A DNA stretch of 64,000 nt from Pseudopyrenochaeta lycopersici (Eukaryota; Ascomycota; Dothideomycetes; Pleosporales; Pseudopyrenochaetaceae), in assembly GCA_003313425.1 (NCBI GenBank), contig NHZP01000004.1, forward strand, positions 310,001 through 374,000. Reading direction: 5' to 3'. The translations under genes and the position numbers were made by a program. Below are positions 48,197 to 60,297 of the stretch, one piece after another (the stretch's first letter is position 1; each line of letters begins with the position of its first letter). The notes under the pieces are model-generated. The model saw only the letters and a program-made list of their open reading frames with translations, did no database searches and was not told where the DNA came from.

Positions 48197-48719
48197 GTAG
48201 CGTCCAATGAATTGAATCTATGTGTGTTGACACATGCAGTGAGATACCCTAGAATCGGAGACACTATCATTCATTTCGGTTTCACCCAGAGTTGCACACT
48301 GGCACACTGCTTTTGGCCTGAGCTTTGTGCCTGAGCTTTGTGCCGAAGGCGCCAGGGACTTGCCAGGCATCGTGTTGACAATAAGATTATAGTGATGTAA
48401 ACGCTCAAAACCACCACTAGTGTACTATTAATTGTTTATTTGAGATAAACATTCCTCTACACAATTCAAAATGATATAGACGTGTTAAACTATAGCTGCG
48501 CGATGCGGATCTTTGGTTACTTGCCCAGCACTTCGTTTTTGCTTTACTTGAGACCAACCGCTAAGCACGTCTTTCAAGTGGTGCTCTATTAAGACATCTT
48601 CGCTTTGTAGCTGCGCGATGCATGCTAGCAAACATAACAGAATATAATAAGTATTTAAAAACTTAGCTAACTACTATAAAATTAATATACCTGTTAATTC
48701 TACAATCTTAAGCTATTAA
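48197..48719. other. Intergenic, passing into an AT-rich island
   Basis: No gene is seen. It has a short duplication at about 48319-48343 (gagctttgtgcc twice) and a repeated word, tagctgcgcgatgc, near 48492 and 48607. From about 48620 composition becomes RIP-like. Confidence 0.55.
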
Positions 48720-48969
48720 TTTTGAAATTAGCTGCGCCCTTAGAGTAGGAGAGGCTTTGCTACTATTATATAAGGAAGGAACTCCTTAATCTTCTCTACT
48801 TTCTATTTAATAAGCATATATAAGTTAGTAGCTAGAAGAGTATATTCTTCTTTACTTATATAAACATATATATATCCCCTCTAAGGATACCTGTATCTTC
48901 TTCTCTATCTTTCTCCTTGTAGTATAGAATAAATGCACAGTTGTTAGTTAGGCCTCTTCGCCTATAATA
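48720..48969 (+). repeat. Solo LTR of the left-edge gypsy family
   Basis: About 250 bases collinear with the LTR at 3418-3670. They share gctgcgcccttt/gctgcgccctta, ggctttgctactattatata and ttagttaggcctcttcgcc. No internal gypsy sequence is attached, so this is a solo LTR or fragment. The outer bases are too altered to show a duplication. Confidence 0.82.
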
Positions 48970-49040
48970 ACTTCTTTTTAAAATAAGTAGTTATTATTAT
49001 TCTTACGCGTATAAGTGTCGGAAGGAGTTCACGACTTATT

Positions 49041-50240
49041 TTATCGAAGGTTGCTTATGAATTGAGTTATCCTTCGGAAAATAGACGGTCGAGGCCCAGG
49101 ACTTGAAGTTCTCTCTGCAATTATGTGATACGCTTGCAAACTATTGGTCTTAAAGGCATGCGTGCCACCCCATAAGAACAAGCGAAACACTCGGTACGTC
49201 TCCTCGCCCCATCCAGAAATGATGTCTTCCTTTGCTGCATCAAGACGCTTTGCCCATTCCAACATTGTAAGCTCGTAGTCACGAGTTTCTCGCGCAACGT
49301 CGACAATCTCAAAGCCATGGTAGAGCATCTCAGCAAGAACATCTTGGAGGGTCATGAACGTATGAGTCCCACGCCAGACGTAATCGCGAGTGAATGAGCT
49401 CACAGCAAATTTCTCCACTGCAGCCGAGCCGTCGAGATATAGTCTGCCGCCGGGTTTCAGCACTTTCCAGACACTGCGTGCAAATCTTCGGTAGTTTGGT
49501 ATGTGCTCAATCACACCAAATATGACAGCATGATCGTATGGTTCCGTCGGCTTGTGATTGAGGAAGTCCTCGAGAAAGACCTCACCATAAAGTTTCTGCT
49601 CCTCAATAAGGCGGCTAATGAACTTTTGTGAGTCCTTCGCAATGGTTAATGTCGTAACGTGTATTCCGCGGGCACCGCAATACTCCGTTACACCGCCCCA
49701 TCCTCCACCAATATCGAGCAGTCGCATGCCAGCTTTAAGGCCAAGCCCTTGAAACATAGACTCAAGCTTATGCTCCGAAGCGTCTTCAATGCTCTCGTCG
49801 GGCTTCTGGAAGAGCCCATGCGAGTAGAAACGGAAGCGTTTGTCGATAAAAGTCAGGTAAAAGTCGTCACCACGATTGTAATGTTCGCCGACAGCTTTGG
49901 CGTTCATCTTCGTTGTCGTCCGAGCGAAGTCGTAGAGGAACTGAATCTTTTGTCGCAATGGCATTTTGTCCTGTATTTGCTCTCTCGCACCAAACAGCAC
50001 TCCGATATCTCCATCAACGTCGATGTCGCCTCTTACAAAAGCCTCTGCAATGCTAAGCTCTGTCATTGGTGTCCGAAGGGCCTTCTTGGAGCGGAATACG
50101 ATGCGGTAACTAGGCTGGCCATTCCCTATTAAGTGAATTGCACCACCTGGCAGCTGAATCTCGCCAGCTAAGTCAAGACTGGCTAGCAGCGGAGCGAGCC
50201 CTGTCCGGGGTAACAAGCTTCGAGAATAGCCAGATTCCAT
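49041..50240 (-). CDS. Cyclopropane-fatty-acyl-phospholipid synthase-like methyltransferase
   Basis: An intronless 399-residue minus-strand gene from ATG at 50240; the frame is open further upstream, but that part is low-complexity and a TATA-like element lies 34 bases before this start. Features in order: an N-terminal SCP2-like half (YRIVFRSKKALRTPMTELSI, FVRGDIDVDGDI), then the SAM-binding motif LLDIGGGWGG and the CFA signature regions NRGDDFYLTFIDKRFRFYSH and FGVIEHIPNYRRF. A C-terminal aromatic-rich WGGTHAF follows. The family transfers a methylene or methyl group from SAM to unsaturated acyl chains of phospholipids; a simple C-methyltransferase role is possible. It lies next to a RIP island. 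The lack of introns and the bacterial-like family allow, but do not prove, horizontal origin. Confidence 0.87.
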   Translation of the reverse strand: MESGYSRSLLPRTGLAPLLASLDLAGEIQLPGGAIHLIGNGQPSYRIVFRSKKALRTPMTELSIAEAFVRGDIDVDGDIGVLFGAREQIQDKMPLRQKIQFLYDFARTTTKMNAKAVGEHYNRGDDFYLTFIDKRFRFYSHGLFQKPDESIEDASEHKLESMFQGLGLKAGMRLLDIGGGWGGVTEYCGARGIHVTTLTIAKDSQKFISRLIEEQKLYGEVFLEDFLNHKPTEPYDHAVIFGVIEHIPNYRRFARSVWKVLKPGGRLYLDGSAAVEKFAVSSFTRDYVWRGTHTFMTLQDVLAEMLYHGFEIVDVARETRDYELTMLEWAKRLDAAKEDIISGWGEETYRVFRLFLWGGTHAFKTNSLQAYHIIAERTSSPGPRPSIFRRITQFISNLR

Positions 50241-50273
50241 GTTTGAGACTGTATTCAAGACCACACAAAGACT

Positions 50274-50280
50274 ATATAAC
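50274..50280 (-). promoter_or_regulatory. TATA-like box of the CFA-synthase-like gene
   Basis: The minus strand reads TTATATAG 34-40 bases before the ATG at 50240, implying a very short 5' leader or use of a nearby start. Confidence 0.4.
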
Positions 50281-51245
50281 GGCACAGATCGAGGGCGGAG
50301 CGGAATAAATTCTGGGGAGGAAGGGAATATGCGAGAGGGAAGTGCACATGCGGTGAGCGATCCGTTTATGAAGAGGCTAGGCATTTCGGATGAACACCTG
50401 ACGTAGTCTTGGGAGTGTAGATCTCCATTTTTGGGACATTGAAACAGCGGACCCACATTCGGTTCTAATTTGCCGCTAACAGCATCTTATTAGACGGGAG
50501 AGCGGGTGAGGAAGCTAGTTCTCAGTCTCTAATGGTCGTATGTACTGGAATAGGGGTCTTACATTTTCATTATAGCCACTTACAACATGCTACTATGATC
50601 GTCTAAAGTTAACATCACTATTCCCAATACTTCGAAACAAAAGTCCGTGTCAAAAATAAAGACGTGCTAAACTTTAAGCCCGGGACGAAAAGAAAAAGGC
50701 CTAAGAATTACAAGTTAGGTCAGGAAACTTGTTTTCCTTACCTCGGAGATCTATGTGATTGGTCTATCTGTGTGTTCAGCGCTCCTGAAGGATTCTGCTC
50801 AAAAGCTGCCCCTCACCGGCTCTCGGCCATCCATTTTTGCGATTGAGAGCGACACCTTTTGGTCTCAGGTACTTGGCCCCTATCAGTATCCAAATTAACC
50901 CTACTACTAAATTCTATTACATCCTGCGTTAAATCAGCTGTTCATTGAATTGTGATAGAACCGCCCGAGCACTTCGAATCAGCCGCTAGTCAGTGGCTGT
51001 ATCAAGAATTTCAGGCTCCAGAGCGGAACACGAGCCTTACTAGTGAGCATCGAGACTCAAAGATGGCCCGAAATTTCCGTACCCGCTGACTCGAACCTGT
51101 TGAGGGAGATTCAGGTCCCGTGTTGCAAACTCCATACTGTTCGAGGATGCTCTTTAGATGCAAGTTATAAAACTCCGCCTTCCCGTACCAGATCAACGTG
51201 TAGTGGATGCTCAGACTGTAGCTTTTTTACGAACTGAGAAATCTT
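50281..51245. other. Intergenic, no gene recognised
   Basis: Balanced composition with short frames on both strands lacking motifs. It is the upstream region of the methyltransferase and possibly the lost 5' part of the kinase remnant. Confidence 0.5.
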
Positions 51246-51777
51246 ATGCGGATAAAAATTCCAGGCAAATCTCATGGAAGACCTGCCAAGCAAATTTACA
51301 AATTTCAGGCAGAGCCACGTTGTTTTAAATACACCGAAGCAGTAAGAAGTGGTTCACATGGCTTGGTTAACCAAAACATGTACTCAGGAACAGTGTTGGA
51401 AGACGGAGATTATTACTCTAGAAAAATTGCCACTTGTTGGATCCAAGTCCAAGAATAGTTGAAACGGATACATTAAGAATTGGAGATCATAAGGCTCCTC
51501 CGTGACGGCCACATTGAGTTGACTAGAATGAACATTTGAAGAGACTCAGGGTACTACCACAAAATTGTAATCATTATGGAGCCTGTAGCGGCCTATAATC
51601 TTCAATAATATCTTGTATGGGTCAAAAGGATAAACCTCCGGAGGTCATCGACATAACTATGCAGACTTGGTTGGTTATAGCAGGCGTACTAGCGTATCTG
51701 CATGCTCAAGAATCTATCATGAAAATTTCAAACCGAAAAATATCTTGACCTGGCATAACAAGAAATCATATATACAT

Positions 51778-51900
51778 TGTTGGCGGGCAGCAGGCAGGAG
51801 GAACTAGGTTGATTCCTATCAGATGAGATACAAGGGAACTATATACCCTGTGGATGCTTATATAACAGAGCACGTGAGGAGCTAACCATGTTGGCTAACA
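51778..51900 (-). repeat. LTR of copia element (3' in element sense)
   Basis: 123 bases, TGTTGGCGGG...TTGGCTAACA. It differs from the other LTR by two transitions only (51822 G/A and 51888 A/G). Confidence 0.96.
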
Positions 51901-54900
51901 CACCCCCCCAGCTTGAGTGAATGAAGAGCAACGAAAGCTGTAAATGAGTGTCCTCAAGCGTCTGCCTCTACTGTAGTTGGTAGTCCCACCCCCCCAGGTC
52001 CTGCAGACTGAGAGCAGTACTCTCTGATTCCTCTCAAATCCTTGATAGGTCACTTAGTCCTAGCTGGCGTACGAAGTCAGCGTGCTTCTGTTAACTAAGG
52101 ATCTTTGTAAGGCCATCAGCTGGCATCTCTGTAGTAGCCTTCTAGTCTACCTGCAGTCTGCCTTCTGCTACCTCCTAACGTAACCAATAATAATGTACGT
52201 CCACATACTTCAGCTTCGTCTAAAGCTTATCAACTGCCTTTGTTACAATTAAGACAGTCTGCTAGTTATTACACTACAGTGCTAGTGTAAACTTAGGGTT
52301 AAATTAAATAGCTTAAAAGAAGCGTTGCTACTATTCTATCTCTAATCCTATAAGGGATAGAGATAGTAGCTTAGCCTTAGTAGTTAATTTTGTAACTAAT
52401 CGTTAGACTATTACTTTCTAGTTAATAGGTAGTCTATATAGTTTAAAGATATAGCCTTAAGAGCTTTAGCGAGTTTCAGGCTTATCTGCAAAGGCCGCAT
52501 CTAATATACTATAAAAGAGAGGTTCTTAGTCTAGCTCCTACTAAGCTAGCAATGTAATGCTAGTTATGCTGTGCTAGATGTCCCCTAACGCTTAAATAGC
52601 TAGGTGCTTTGTGCCTATTAGGTATCTCCACACATAGTTAGCAGCGTGTAGGTGCTTTTACTCTAGATTCTATAGGTAGCGTGCAAGGATTAAGTGCGCT
52701 CTCGCGACGTCTAGTCGCGTTAAGGTTAAGATATACGCTAGTAAGCTAACTAGTTGCTAATACTTTTGTATTCGAGCAGCACTTAGTTCCTCTATTAAAG
52801 GCAGGAGGACGTTATCCCTTAGTAGCACATCTAGGTATCTTATATTTCCCTTAAGATCGAATTTCGCTATAATCTTATTAATAAATAAGTCCTGTGCTAA
52901 GTAGATTAATTAAGTAAGCTCCTCGCAGATTATACAGATGCTAAGGAACTACTTCAGCTTACCTAGCTTACAGATCTTGTACGTTCTAAGCATCTATTGC
53001 TTAAACGTCTAGTAGTAGCTTATATTAAGCGGATGGACGAGGACGACAATATCGTCTATATAGAAAAAGACGATCAGACAGTTATTCGTGTATAAGCATA
53101 GTACTCCTAGCACAGGCCTTAACCTAAGCTTCTTTAAAGTTAATAAGAGCTCCTAGTACTACAGCAGTAGTACTTCCTTAAGGCTATAGAGCGCTTACTA
53201 AAGCTTAAGAAGCTCGCTAAACTCGTCTGTAAACTCTTTAGGCGTATAACAGTATATCTTACGTAGTAGTTAAGCGTTAAGAAAGGCGTTTAGGGCGTTA
53301 AACTAAAATATCTTTAGGTTAAATGCTGCTACTAATACTATAAGAGATTAAAAGACCTTAATAGCTAATATTGTAGTATACGTCTTACCCTATGCCTCCT
53401 ACAGGTCTCCTTATACGTATATACGCGCCTTAAACTTGTATAGGTACCTGTCTTTATTAAACTTGTATAAGAACACCTATATTAAGGGTAGAACCTTAGC
53501 ATCTGCTATTGTTGTAGTAACCTCTGTACGCTTAAAGCAATCTTTTAACTAGTAGCTGTTAAGCTCTGCTTATGCTGCCTCTCTAAACTTAGTACTAAAT
53601 AGATAATCCTTTACTTCCTTCTATTGCTTTAGCGGCTCTAGCAGTTAGTTATGATGTAGCCTTAACCTAGGCATCTCACCTGCAAGCTTTAAAGGAGCTG
53701 TTAGATTTAATGCTACTACGAATGCTCTGTAGTATGTAGCTAGGGCCTAGTTAGCTAGCCTCCTAGCTCTCTTCCCTTCTATAATGTTACTACTACTTCT
53801 AATAGTAGGATTAGCTATCTTTAGTGCATTATTTTGCTGACGATCTGGTACATAGTTGTCTGTATTACTCTATCCTCTAGGCCACTTAGATAGTAGCTTT
53901 CGTGGTCAGCCTCGCCTGCCTGTTGCAGCTGGCCTAAGTAGTCTATCTGGCCTACTTAGTCCGTCTGGTCTGCTTGTAACTATAGACGTGTTATCCTTAT
54001 AATGTGTCTGCAGCTTATTAAGCAGCTATTCTTAAACCTATTCCTTAGTGCCTTAATCTTTAGCACTAACTTGTTCTACTAGCTCTGTAGCTTAGTCTAG
54101 TTCTCTATTATCGCCTGCCTCCTGTTAAGGTAGTGCAGTACTACGATCTAATAGTTCTAGTATTAGTAGAAAGCCCTAGTCCTTATAGAACTCTGCTACT
54201 ATGTTATTTTTAGCTATCTCTGTAGAACGAGCTGTCTTATTATTAAGCTAATGCCTCTAGTTCTGCAGTATCTCTTAATTAGCCTCTATCTCCTATACCT
54301 AAGGTATATTAAGATAGTTAATATCTTCTTATACGATAGCTTCTCTCTTAGCTTTCTTATAGTTATTAAAAAGGCTGTTCTTCTAAAATATTACGTCTCT
54401 TACGCGTATTACCTAGCTCTTCTTTAGCAGCTAGATGCGGAAGATATTTGTTAAGTTGTACCTTATAAGGTATCCTATAAATATATAAGACTTAAGCTTA
54501 TCTACTTTCTTTAGCTTCTTATTTAGGATATAGGCTTTGCAGCCTATCTATAAAAAGTAGGTAACTAAAGGCTGCCTGCTATAGACTAGCTTATATAGCG
54601 TCTTCTATACGATTAACTTAGTAGGCGTAATATTAATAATTCGAGCTGCTGTAACTGCTAGCTTATTTAACAGCGACTTTAGTAGTCCTGCCTTAATTTA
54701 AAGTAATCTTGCTCTTATTATAATTACGTTCTCTACTTACTCTGCAGCTCCTAGCTGTTTAAGCGTGTTAGGGGCTTAAAGCTTAACCTTAAGGCTAGCC
54801 TGCCTCGCGATCTTATAGAGCTGTAAGCTATATCCGCAATTACTATTAACCTTAAGGATAATAATAGTATGTCTATACTAGCGTTTAATCTTATTTATTA

Positions 54901-57064
54901 GCGCTTGTAACGCTGCTATTACAACAAGTAGTATTTTATTAGTAAGAGTTGTCGCCTTATACTACCTTAAGAACTCGCATATAGTATACAGGAGGTAATA
55001 ATCTCTATTATAGCACGTTTCTCCTGTTAAGATTAGCTATATAAGATTAACTATAATCCTATAGAAAGGCCTTGTAGCTTAATTGTCTAATTAACGCCTG
55101 CTAACCTAAGCTGTCGATTTTAACTTAATACAGGTCTCGCATTCTCGCAGCTGTAGTGCTTAAGCTCCTTACTTAAAGTTAATTCCTTATACGTTTGTAT
55201 TTAAGTAGTTAATCGCCTCCTTACTCGCGTGTGTAAACATCTTATAAGCTTTAATATAAGATGCGGCAATTAGACGTCGATCTTCCCATGAGACCTTGTA
55301 CGCTCCTTAAAGAGCTGTTGCAAAGCTACTTAGTGCTAGACAATCGTTCTTGTTAGTATTAATAATCTAGTGTCCTTCTCTATACCTAAGTAGGCATGTA
55401 ACGTTTAACAGATGCTGCTTATATATAATATCTCGTCCTAAGTTAAACTAAATACCTATCTCTTAGTATCTTAAGAGGCTTATAACGTTTATAAAGAAGC
55501 CTTCTATAAGGGCTATATTAGTTAGCTTAATCTAACTTATTCTAGACAGTTAATTAACCTTAAATATAACCTCTCCCTAGGCTTATATTGCTAGGATTAA
55601 GTCTCCTGCAAGCACTGTTTCCTAAGCTGTCGCTTACCTTATCTCTCGCTAGCTAAACCTCCTTAAATTATATATATAGATATTTAAGCCTAGGTTAAGG
55701 ATCTATTAATTAATAATTGTTAGCAGCGTTTTTAGTTGCACCTAGGTAACGGAGAAGGAGCTGTAGGTCGTAAAACTGCCCCCTTAGCTCTCCTTTCCAC
55801 CGTCAAGGCTTATTAGCTTATCTACGCCCTTAATTTTCTTACCGTAACGAGCAAGGAGCTTATTAATCCTTTTAACCTGCTCTAGGTTCTTTAAGGCCTT
55901 AGCTATCCTATCCTGTACAGCTTTAACAGGTTAAAAGCTCTCTAGTCTCTTTAGATAATCTAGAAACAGGTACCAGCACTCCCTGTACTAATACATACCT
56001 CTGCAGAGATATTCTAGCTTATAAGCTAATTTTAATAATCTCTGCTCCTTCTAGTTTATTCTGTTTAAAACACTAAGTATTATAAACGTGCTAAGTAACG
56101 TTGCACTAGGCCTAATTCGTTAATAATAGACCTTAAACTAAGCTATATAGTCTGCTAGAGGTTGAATCTTATTTATCTTATCTAAGGTCTCCTTTTTAAT
56201 AAGGTTATAGTGCGACGATACTACCTATTTAGGGGTAATTATCCTAATAGATATTAGGAAATCCTCTTAAGCTTAATAACTTATTATTTTAGGGAGACCT
56301 GCCTCCCTGCCTTAGTTAGTAATATAAATCTAGTTATTAAGCTATTACTTAAGATCTTAACTCTAAGGACTGTCCTACAGAGCTTAATATTTAATAGTTA
56401 GCTCTCTACTTTATAAGGCAGCTGTTAGCGTAAACTGCTTCTTAAGAGTAACTAGTTAATTATACGCCTTATCTTTTCTGCTAATAAGGTAAAGGTGTTA
56501 AGCAGTAATTATACAGCTAATATTAAGAAGGAGCTTACTATCCTTCTACTTAAGTTTTATATACTCTGCTCTTTTATATCTCTAGTCTTAAAGGAGATTA
56601 CTGTATAATACCTTTTTAGCTACGTCTAGCTAGCTAATCTCTATCGCTCCTAGCTGTATATTACTAGGTAACAGTCTAGTTAGTTCTCTAAGCTTTAGTA
56701 GCTTATCCTTTAGTTTTAAGATATTATAGTACTTCTAAATACTATCTATAACAGCTTTCTCTCGTTATAGCTAGAACTACGACTCCCAGTTAGCTAGTTT
56801 ATTTAGTAAAACAGTTACTTATGTAACTCCTACGTTATTATATAATATCATAATCTTAGTAATTAATTACTAAACTAATCTCTATGCGGAGAGCAACAGT
56901 TCTAGTTAAATAGCGACACTTGTTAACTATATAGGTCTTTAACGCTGACCTAGCTGTTAATAGACATAACAGGTAAAGGTAAACGTAGTTGTTATCAGTT
57001 ACACGTCTAAAGCTATATTCGTGCAGAGTTGCGTAGCTTAGGAGGTGTAAACCGGGCTTATAAC

Positions 57065-57187
57065 TGTTGGCGGGCAGCAGGCAGGAGGAACTAGGTTGAT
57101 TCCTATCAAATGAGATACAAGGGAACTATATACCCTGTGGATGCTTATATAACAGAGCACGTGAGGAGCTAACCGTGTTGGCTAACA
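57065..57187 (-). repeat. LTR of copia element (5' in element sense)
   Basis: 123 bases, followed by TSD TACAT. The LTR pair is far better preserved than the interior. Confidence 0.96.
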
Positions 57188-57620
57188 TACATGTTCTGGC
57201 TTCTCCCCGCATTAATATAATTGATAGTAGTATTTTAGTAAGTAATCCAGTTGGTATTCTAGGACCTCGTACCATTGAATTTAGCGCATTTAAAGCTGAG
57301 GCTGAAGGAGATCGGAGGCAAAAACCTGATGTATTTTCCTTAGGATTTGTCTATCTAGAACTACTTACTTTCCTAACAGGCTGGTCCTTGACAGACTCCG
57401 AACAATTTCTAAAGATGAAATTGATAGATGTGGAGGGAAACCAAGGAGCTGGGCAACAGTACAGCGCGTACGTAAGGGCGCACGTGGGCGCACAGTACAT
57501 CAGGTCACGGCGCGTTGTCTGCAACAACAGAGCTATCATCAAATGTCCGAAAGGATTCCAGACAGAATATAGCAGTTACAACCTTGTCTCAGGAACATCA
57601 CTTATCATAGTTTCTTGATC

Positions 57621-59952
57621 TGTGTTAAATCGATGTCAGACCCCACCCCCCAAACCACATGTCTTCTTTGAGGCTGCATCGCATTTGGTCAACTATGGGT
57701 TATCAGTACCAGCATCAAAAGATGAGAAAGACTAGTTCCCTTGAGTATTAAAAAGCAATTGAAGCTTATCAGATGTGCTTCGCAAGATGAGAAGCAATTA
57801 GTTGGTTCTAGAGGCCCAGGAACGTATTTTGCCTGCCGTAATATATGTTAAAAGCTACGCGAGAGATACCGGGATGTTTACCCTTGCTGCGACGAATAAT
57901 ACAAATCATGCCTGTCTCCACTGCCTCATGTTTCTGAGCAATGTATCAATATCTTTGTGCATCCAATTCGCTGCGAAATCGAACATTGTCATTCTGGTCT
58001 ATTTGATAGCTGGGCGCTCCTGGGAGAGCATATGAGGAACGAGCATCCGGGAGGGCTTTACAGAGATGCTAGTTATTTGCTCTAATCGAAGAATGGGTCA
58101 GTCATCGCGCCAGTTGTAGGAAAAGTGGGCACCTCTACCAACAATCGCGACGCTACACAATTTCTGATTATGGCCTTGAAAATGATGCCATCCTCATGTT
58201 GGTAAATGAATTCCGTATTTATGCAATCCTGTGCGTTGTCTTCTTCAGTATTCAGTCTTGAGCGGCCACAGCTTCATTGAAAACTATGCTCGGCTTGAGC
58301 AAGGCTCTCTTTATACTCTGAGGCTCAGAGGCCACAGTGAAATTTCTTGACGATCCTCATCTATTTCTCCATCCTCTTTTTCTATTTCTCTGAGCAATTG
58401 TAACGAAGCACTGCGCACAATACTCAAAGCTCGCCAGCAGGGTCGTAGCTGCGCAAAGGAAAAGAAGCCATAGCAAGCAGGGGCTAATCAAGACGCTATA
58501 GCATTAAAAAGATCTAAAATACTGTGTTTTTTTGATATTCAGGGACTTTGCAAGCATACTGATCCCGACCCTGTCACCATTGGAGCGTCTGTGGAAATTG
58601 ATGTTGTGAAAACCGAAACTGGGAAGGCGCGACTAATCAAGGGCCGTCACATAAGATTGTTAACCATGACAGATGGGAGATCAAGCAGGAAAACTAGTTC
58701 TCGGTGCCCTATCGTCGTATGGTTAAGAATAACAAAACCTATCGTTGCCTCAAGTTGCTTTTCAGCAAATCACGTCATTGGCACTCATCTATGTTACATT
58801 GATCTTCCTCTTCTTCTGCGACTGGATCCTGGACATCAAGAATGCAATTTTCCTCTACGCAGAACCGTTTTGTAAACCCTAGTATTTTCTTAATATGTGT
58901 CCCCAAGATGTGCAAATCTTCGAGAATGAATAATACCGTACCTTATATTAACGTGTAGAGCATGTAAAAGATGCTAAATAGAAAGCGCACCAGGCAATTC
59001 GTAAAATAGTTTTTTGAAGAGATTAAATACTGTGTCTTTGCACTGAAGCATGATGAAAAGTACTGGAGGGCGATCGAAACTGTTATTAGAGGCTGGACTG
59101 CGCAAGAAAAGAAACAAAGAGGATAGAAACGCAATACTTCCCTCTTGGAACCCATCATCTCGAAGCAAAAATAAAGCACAACAAGGACATTATATTGGCT
59201 GGACAGGAAGGATAAAAGAGAACTGCTAGAAACATGAAGTACCACAGAAAATTGAGTCCATATAAGACAGTGACATATCTACGTAGTTATAACTAGCGGT
59301 GTAGGGTGTATAGCTTATACCATAGCGAGATTTATATACAGGAATGAAATTTTGTCCCATTATCATGCCGTAGTTCTCTTGTGAGCAGTGTTACGTGGCT
59401 ATTACTATTTGAAGTATATGTCTCCTTGAGGTTGTGTAAACGTAATAGTAAAATATCGGGCTTTGCTGGTATTAGAGACAGTCCCTTAGAAGCTACCTAA
59501 CATAATAAGAAAATAGGATACAGTTATGCGACTAAAGTATGTTGGCCACCAGCTGGCCAGCTGACCCAACCAAAACTTTTCGCCTTTAACCACAGATATC
59601 TCGTAACGTATATAACTTAGAAATTAAAGTGTGCAGATAAACCTATCTAGAGCAAGATAATTTAACTATAGAAGAAAATAATAATTCTTCTATTTAATAC
59701 TAGACAATTAAAGATAGAACAGCTAAAATTATGCATCTAACTAGGTAGCCTTACTCTAGAAGTATTAAAGAAACCTTTAACAAAGTTTACTCTCCTCTAG
59801 ACCTCAATGTATTTAATTTTACATTAATTTTTATCTGCCTTTTTGTTTTTAAAGTATTCTAATGTATACTTTAAGAGATACCTGTAGTTAAAGGAGAAAA
59901 GTCTTGATGGGGTAAGCTGGTCATGAACAGACTTTTGTCCTAGTCCTATATA
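57621..59952. other. 2.3 kb gene-poor stretch with a RIP-like patch
   Basis: No gene was recognised. Open frames at 57802-58035, 58591-58875 and 58943-59245 lack motifs. Another frame near 58680-58870 is hydrophobic (LALIYVTLIFLFFCDWILD) and could be a membrane-protein relic. The part at about 59590-59870 is AT-rich and RIP-like. Confidence 0.5.
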
Positions 59953-60124
59953 TGTCAGGCCACGAGTGCTAAGAGCTAGGTGAAGGAGCCTTGCATGCGA
60001 GGCTGCTGAGGGCAGCCTATTCTCGATCAATAAGTACTACTCTGCTCAGCGAGATCTGTAATAGCAGATCATTGTTACCTTTCTGGTTGGCTTAGCGCAG
60101 TGGGTGCAAACCTGCGTTCTGACG
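59953..60124 (+). mobile_element. 172-bp copy of the TGTCAGG small repeat
   Basis: It begins TGTCAGGC and ends TTCTGACG. The right half aligns well with 41960-42111 over the blocks attgttacctttctggttgg and cttagcgcagtgggtgcaaa, and again contains a perfect A-box-like TAGCGCAGTGGG. The left half has diverged, and no duplication is clear. Confidence 0.7.
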
Positions 60125-60297
60125 ACAAATAGCCACAGGATAGGTTCTCGCTTCCTAAATTTATGCTAGTGGGTAGCTCGAAAGTCTTACATAACGTGGC
60201 TTTAGTATGTTAACTCTTGCTACAGTACACAGTAGAGAAAATGTATGACGGTAAGGCTAGTCTATATACACATCTTAGCCTTTTCTATATTTTCCTT
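60125..60297. other. 3' flank of the reductase gene
   Basis: Short spacer, nothing recognised apart from a weak B-box-like GGTTCTCGCTTCC at 60142-60154 just after the small repeat. Confidence 0.4.

Larger units (their letters stand above)
51778..57187 (-). mobile_element. Ty1/copia retrotransposon, complete but RIP-degraded
   Basis: 5,410 bases with 123-base LTRs and a perfect TSD TACAT (51773-51777, 57188-57192). It reads on the minus strand. A GAG-pre-integrase/integrase zinc region lies near 55.35-55.1 kb (an HxxxH-like start, then ECETC). Reverse transcriptase lies near 53.9-52.9 kb with FFYIDDIVVLVHP (copia Y-DD box). The copia RNase H end lies at 52.5-52.05 kb (KYVDVHYYWLR, TTEMPADGLTKIL). 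A G-rich polypurine tract (GGGGGGGTG on the minus strand, 51900-51910) adjoins the left LTR. Stops abound, so it is inactive. It lies inside a kinase pseudogene. Confidence 0.94.
51246..57620 (+). pseudogene. Protein kinase pseudogene split by a copia element
   Basis: Pieces of a Ser/Thr-kinase-like domain flank the copia insertion. Left of it: SGSHGLV (glycine loop), then YYSRKIA (ATP-Lys region), LEIIRLLRDGH (helix C), IVIIMEPVAAYNLQ (hinge), and GVLAYLHAQESIM (helix E), reaching the catalytic-loop area up to 51777. Right of it, from 57193: GILGPRTIEFSAF and PDVFSLGFVYLELLTFLTG (subdomain IX, normally DVWSLGCV.LEL). The catalytic HRD is not recognisable (ISNRKIS then TGA), and several stops occur outside the insertion, so decay was not due to the insertion alone. 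The right-hand reading frame runs to 57618. Substrate unknown. Confidence 0.68.

Noticed and set aside
60101..60154. tRNA gene at the A-box-like and B-box-like motifs
   Set aside because: The 3' half does not fold into anticodon and T arms and no acceptor pairing was found; best read as part of a small repeat.
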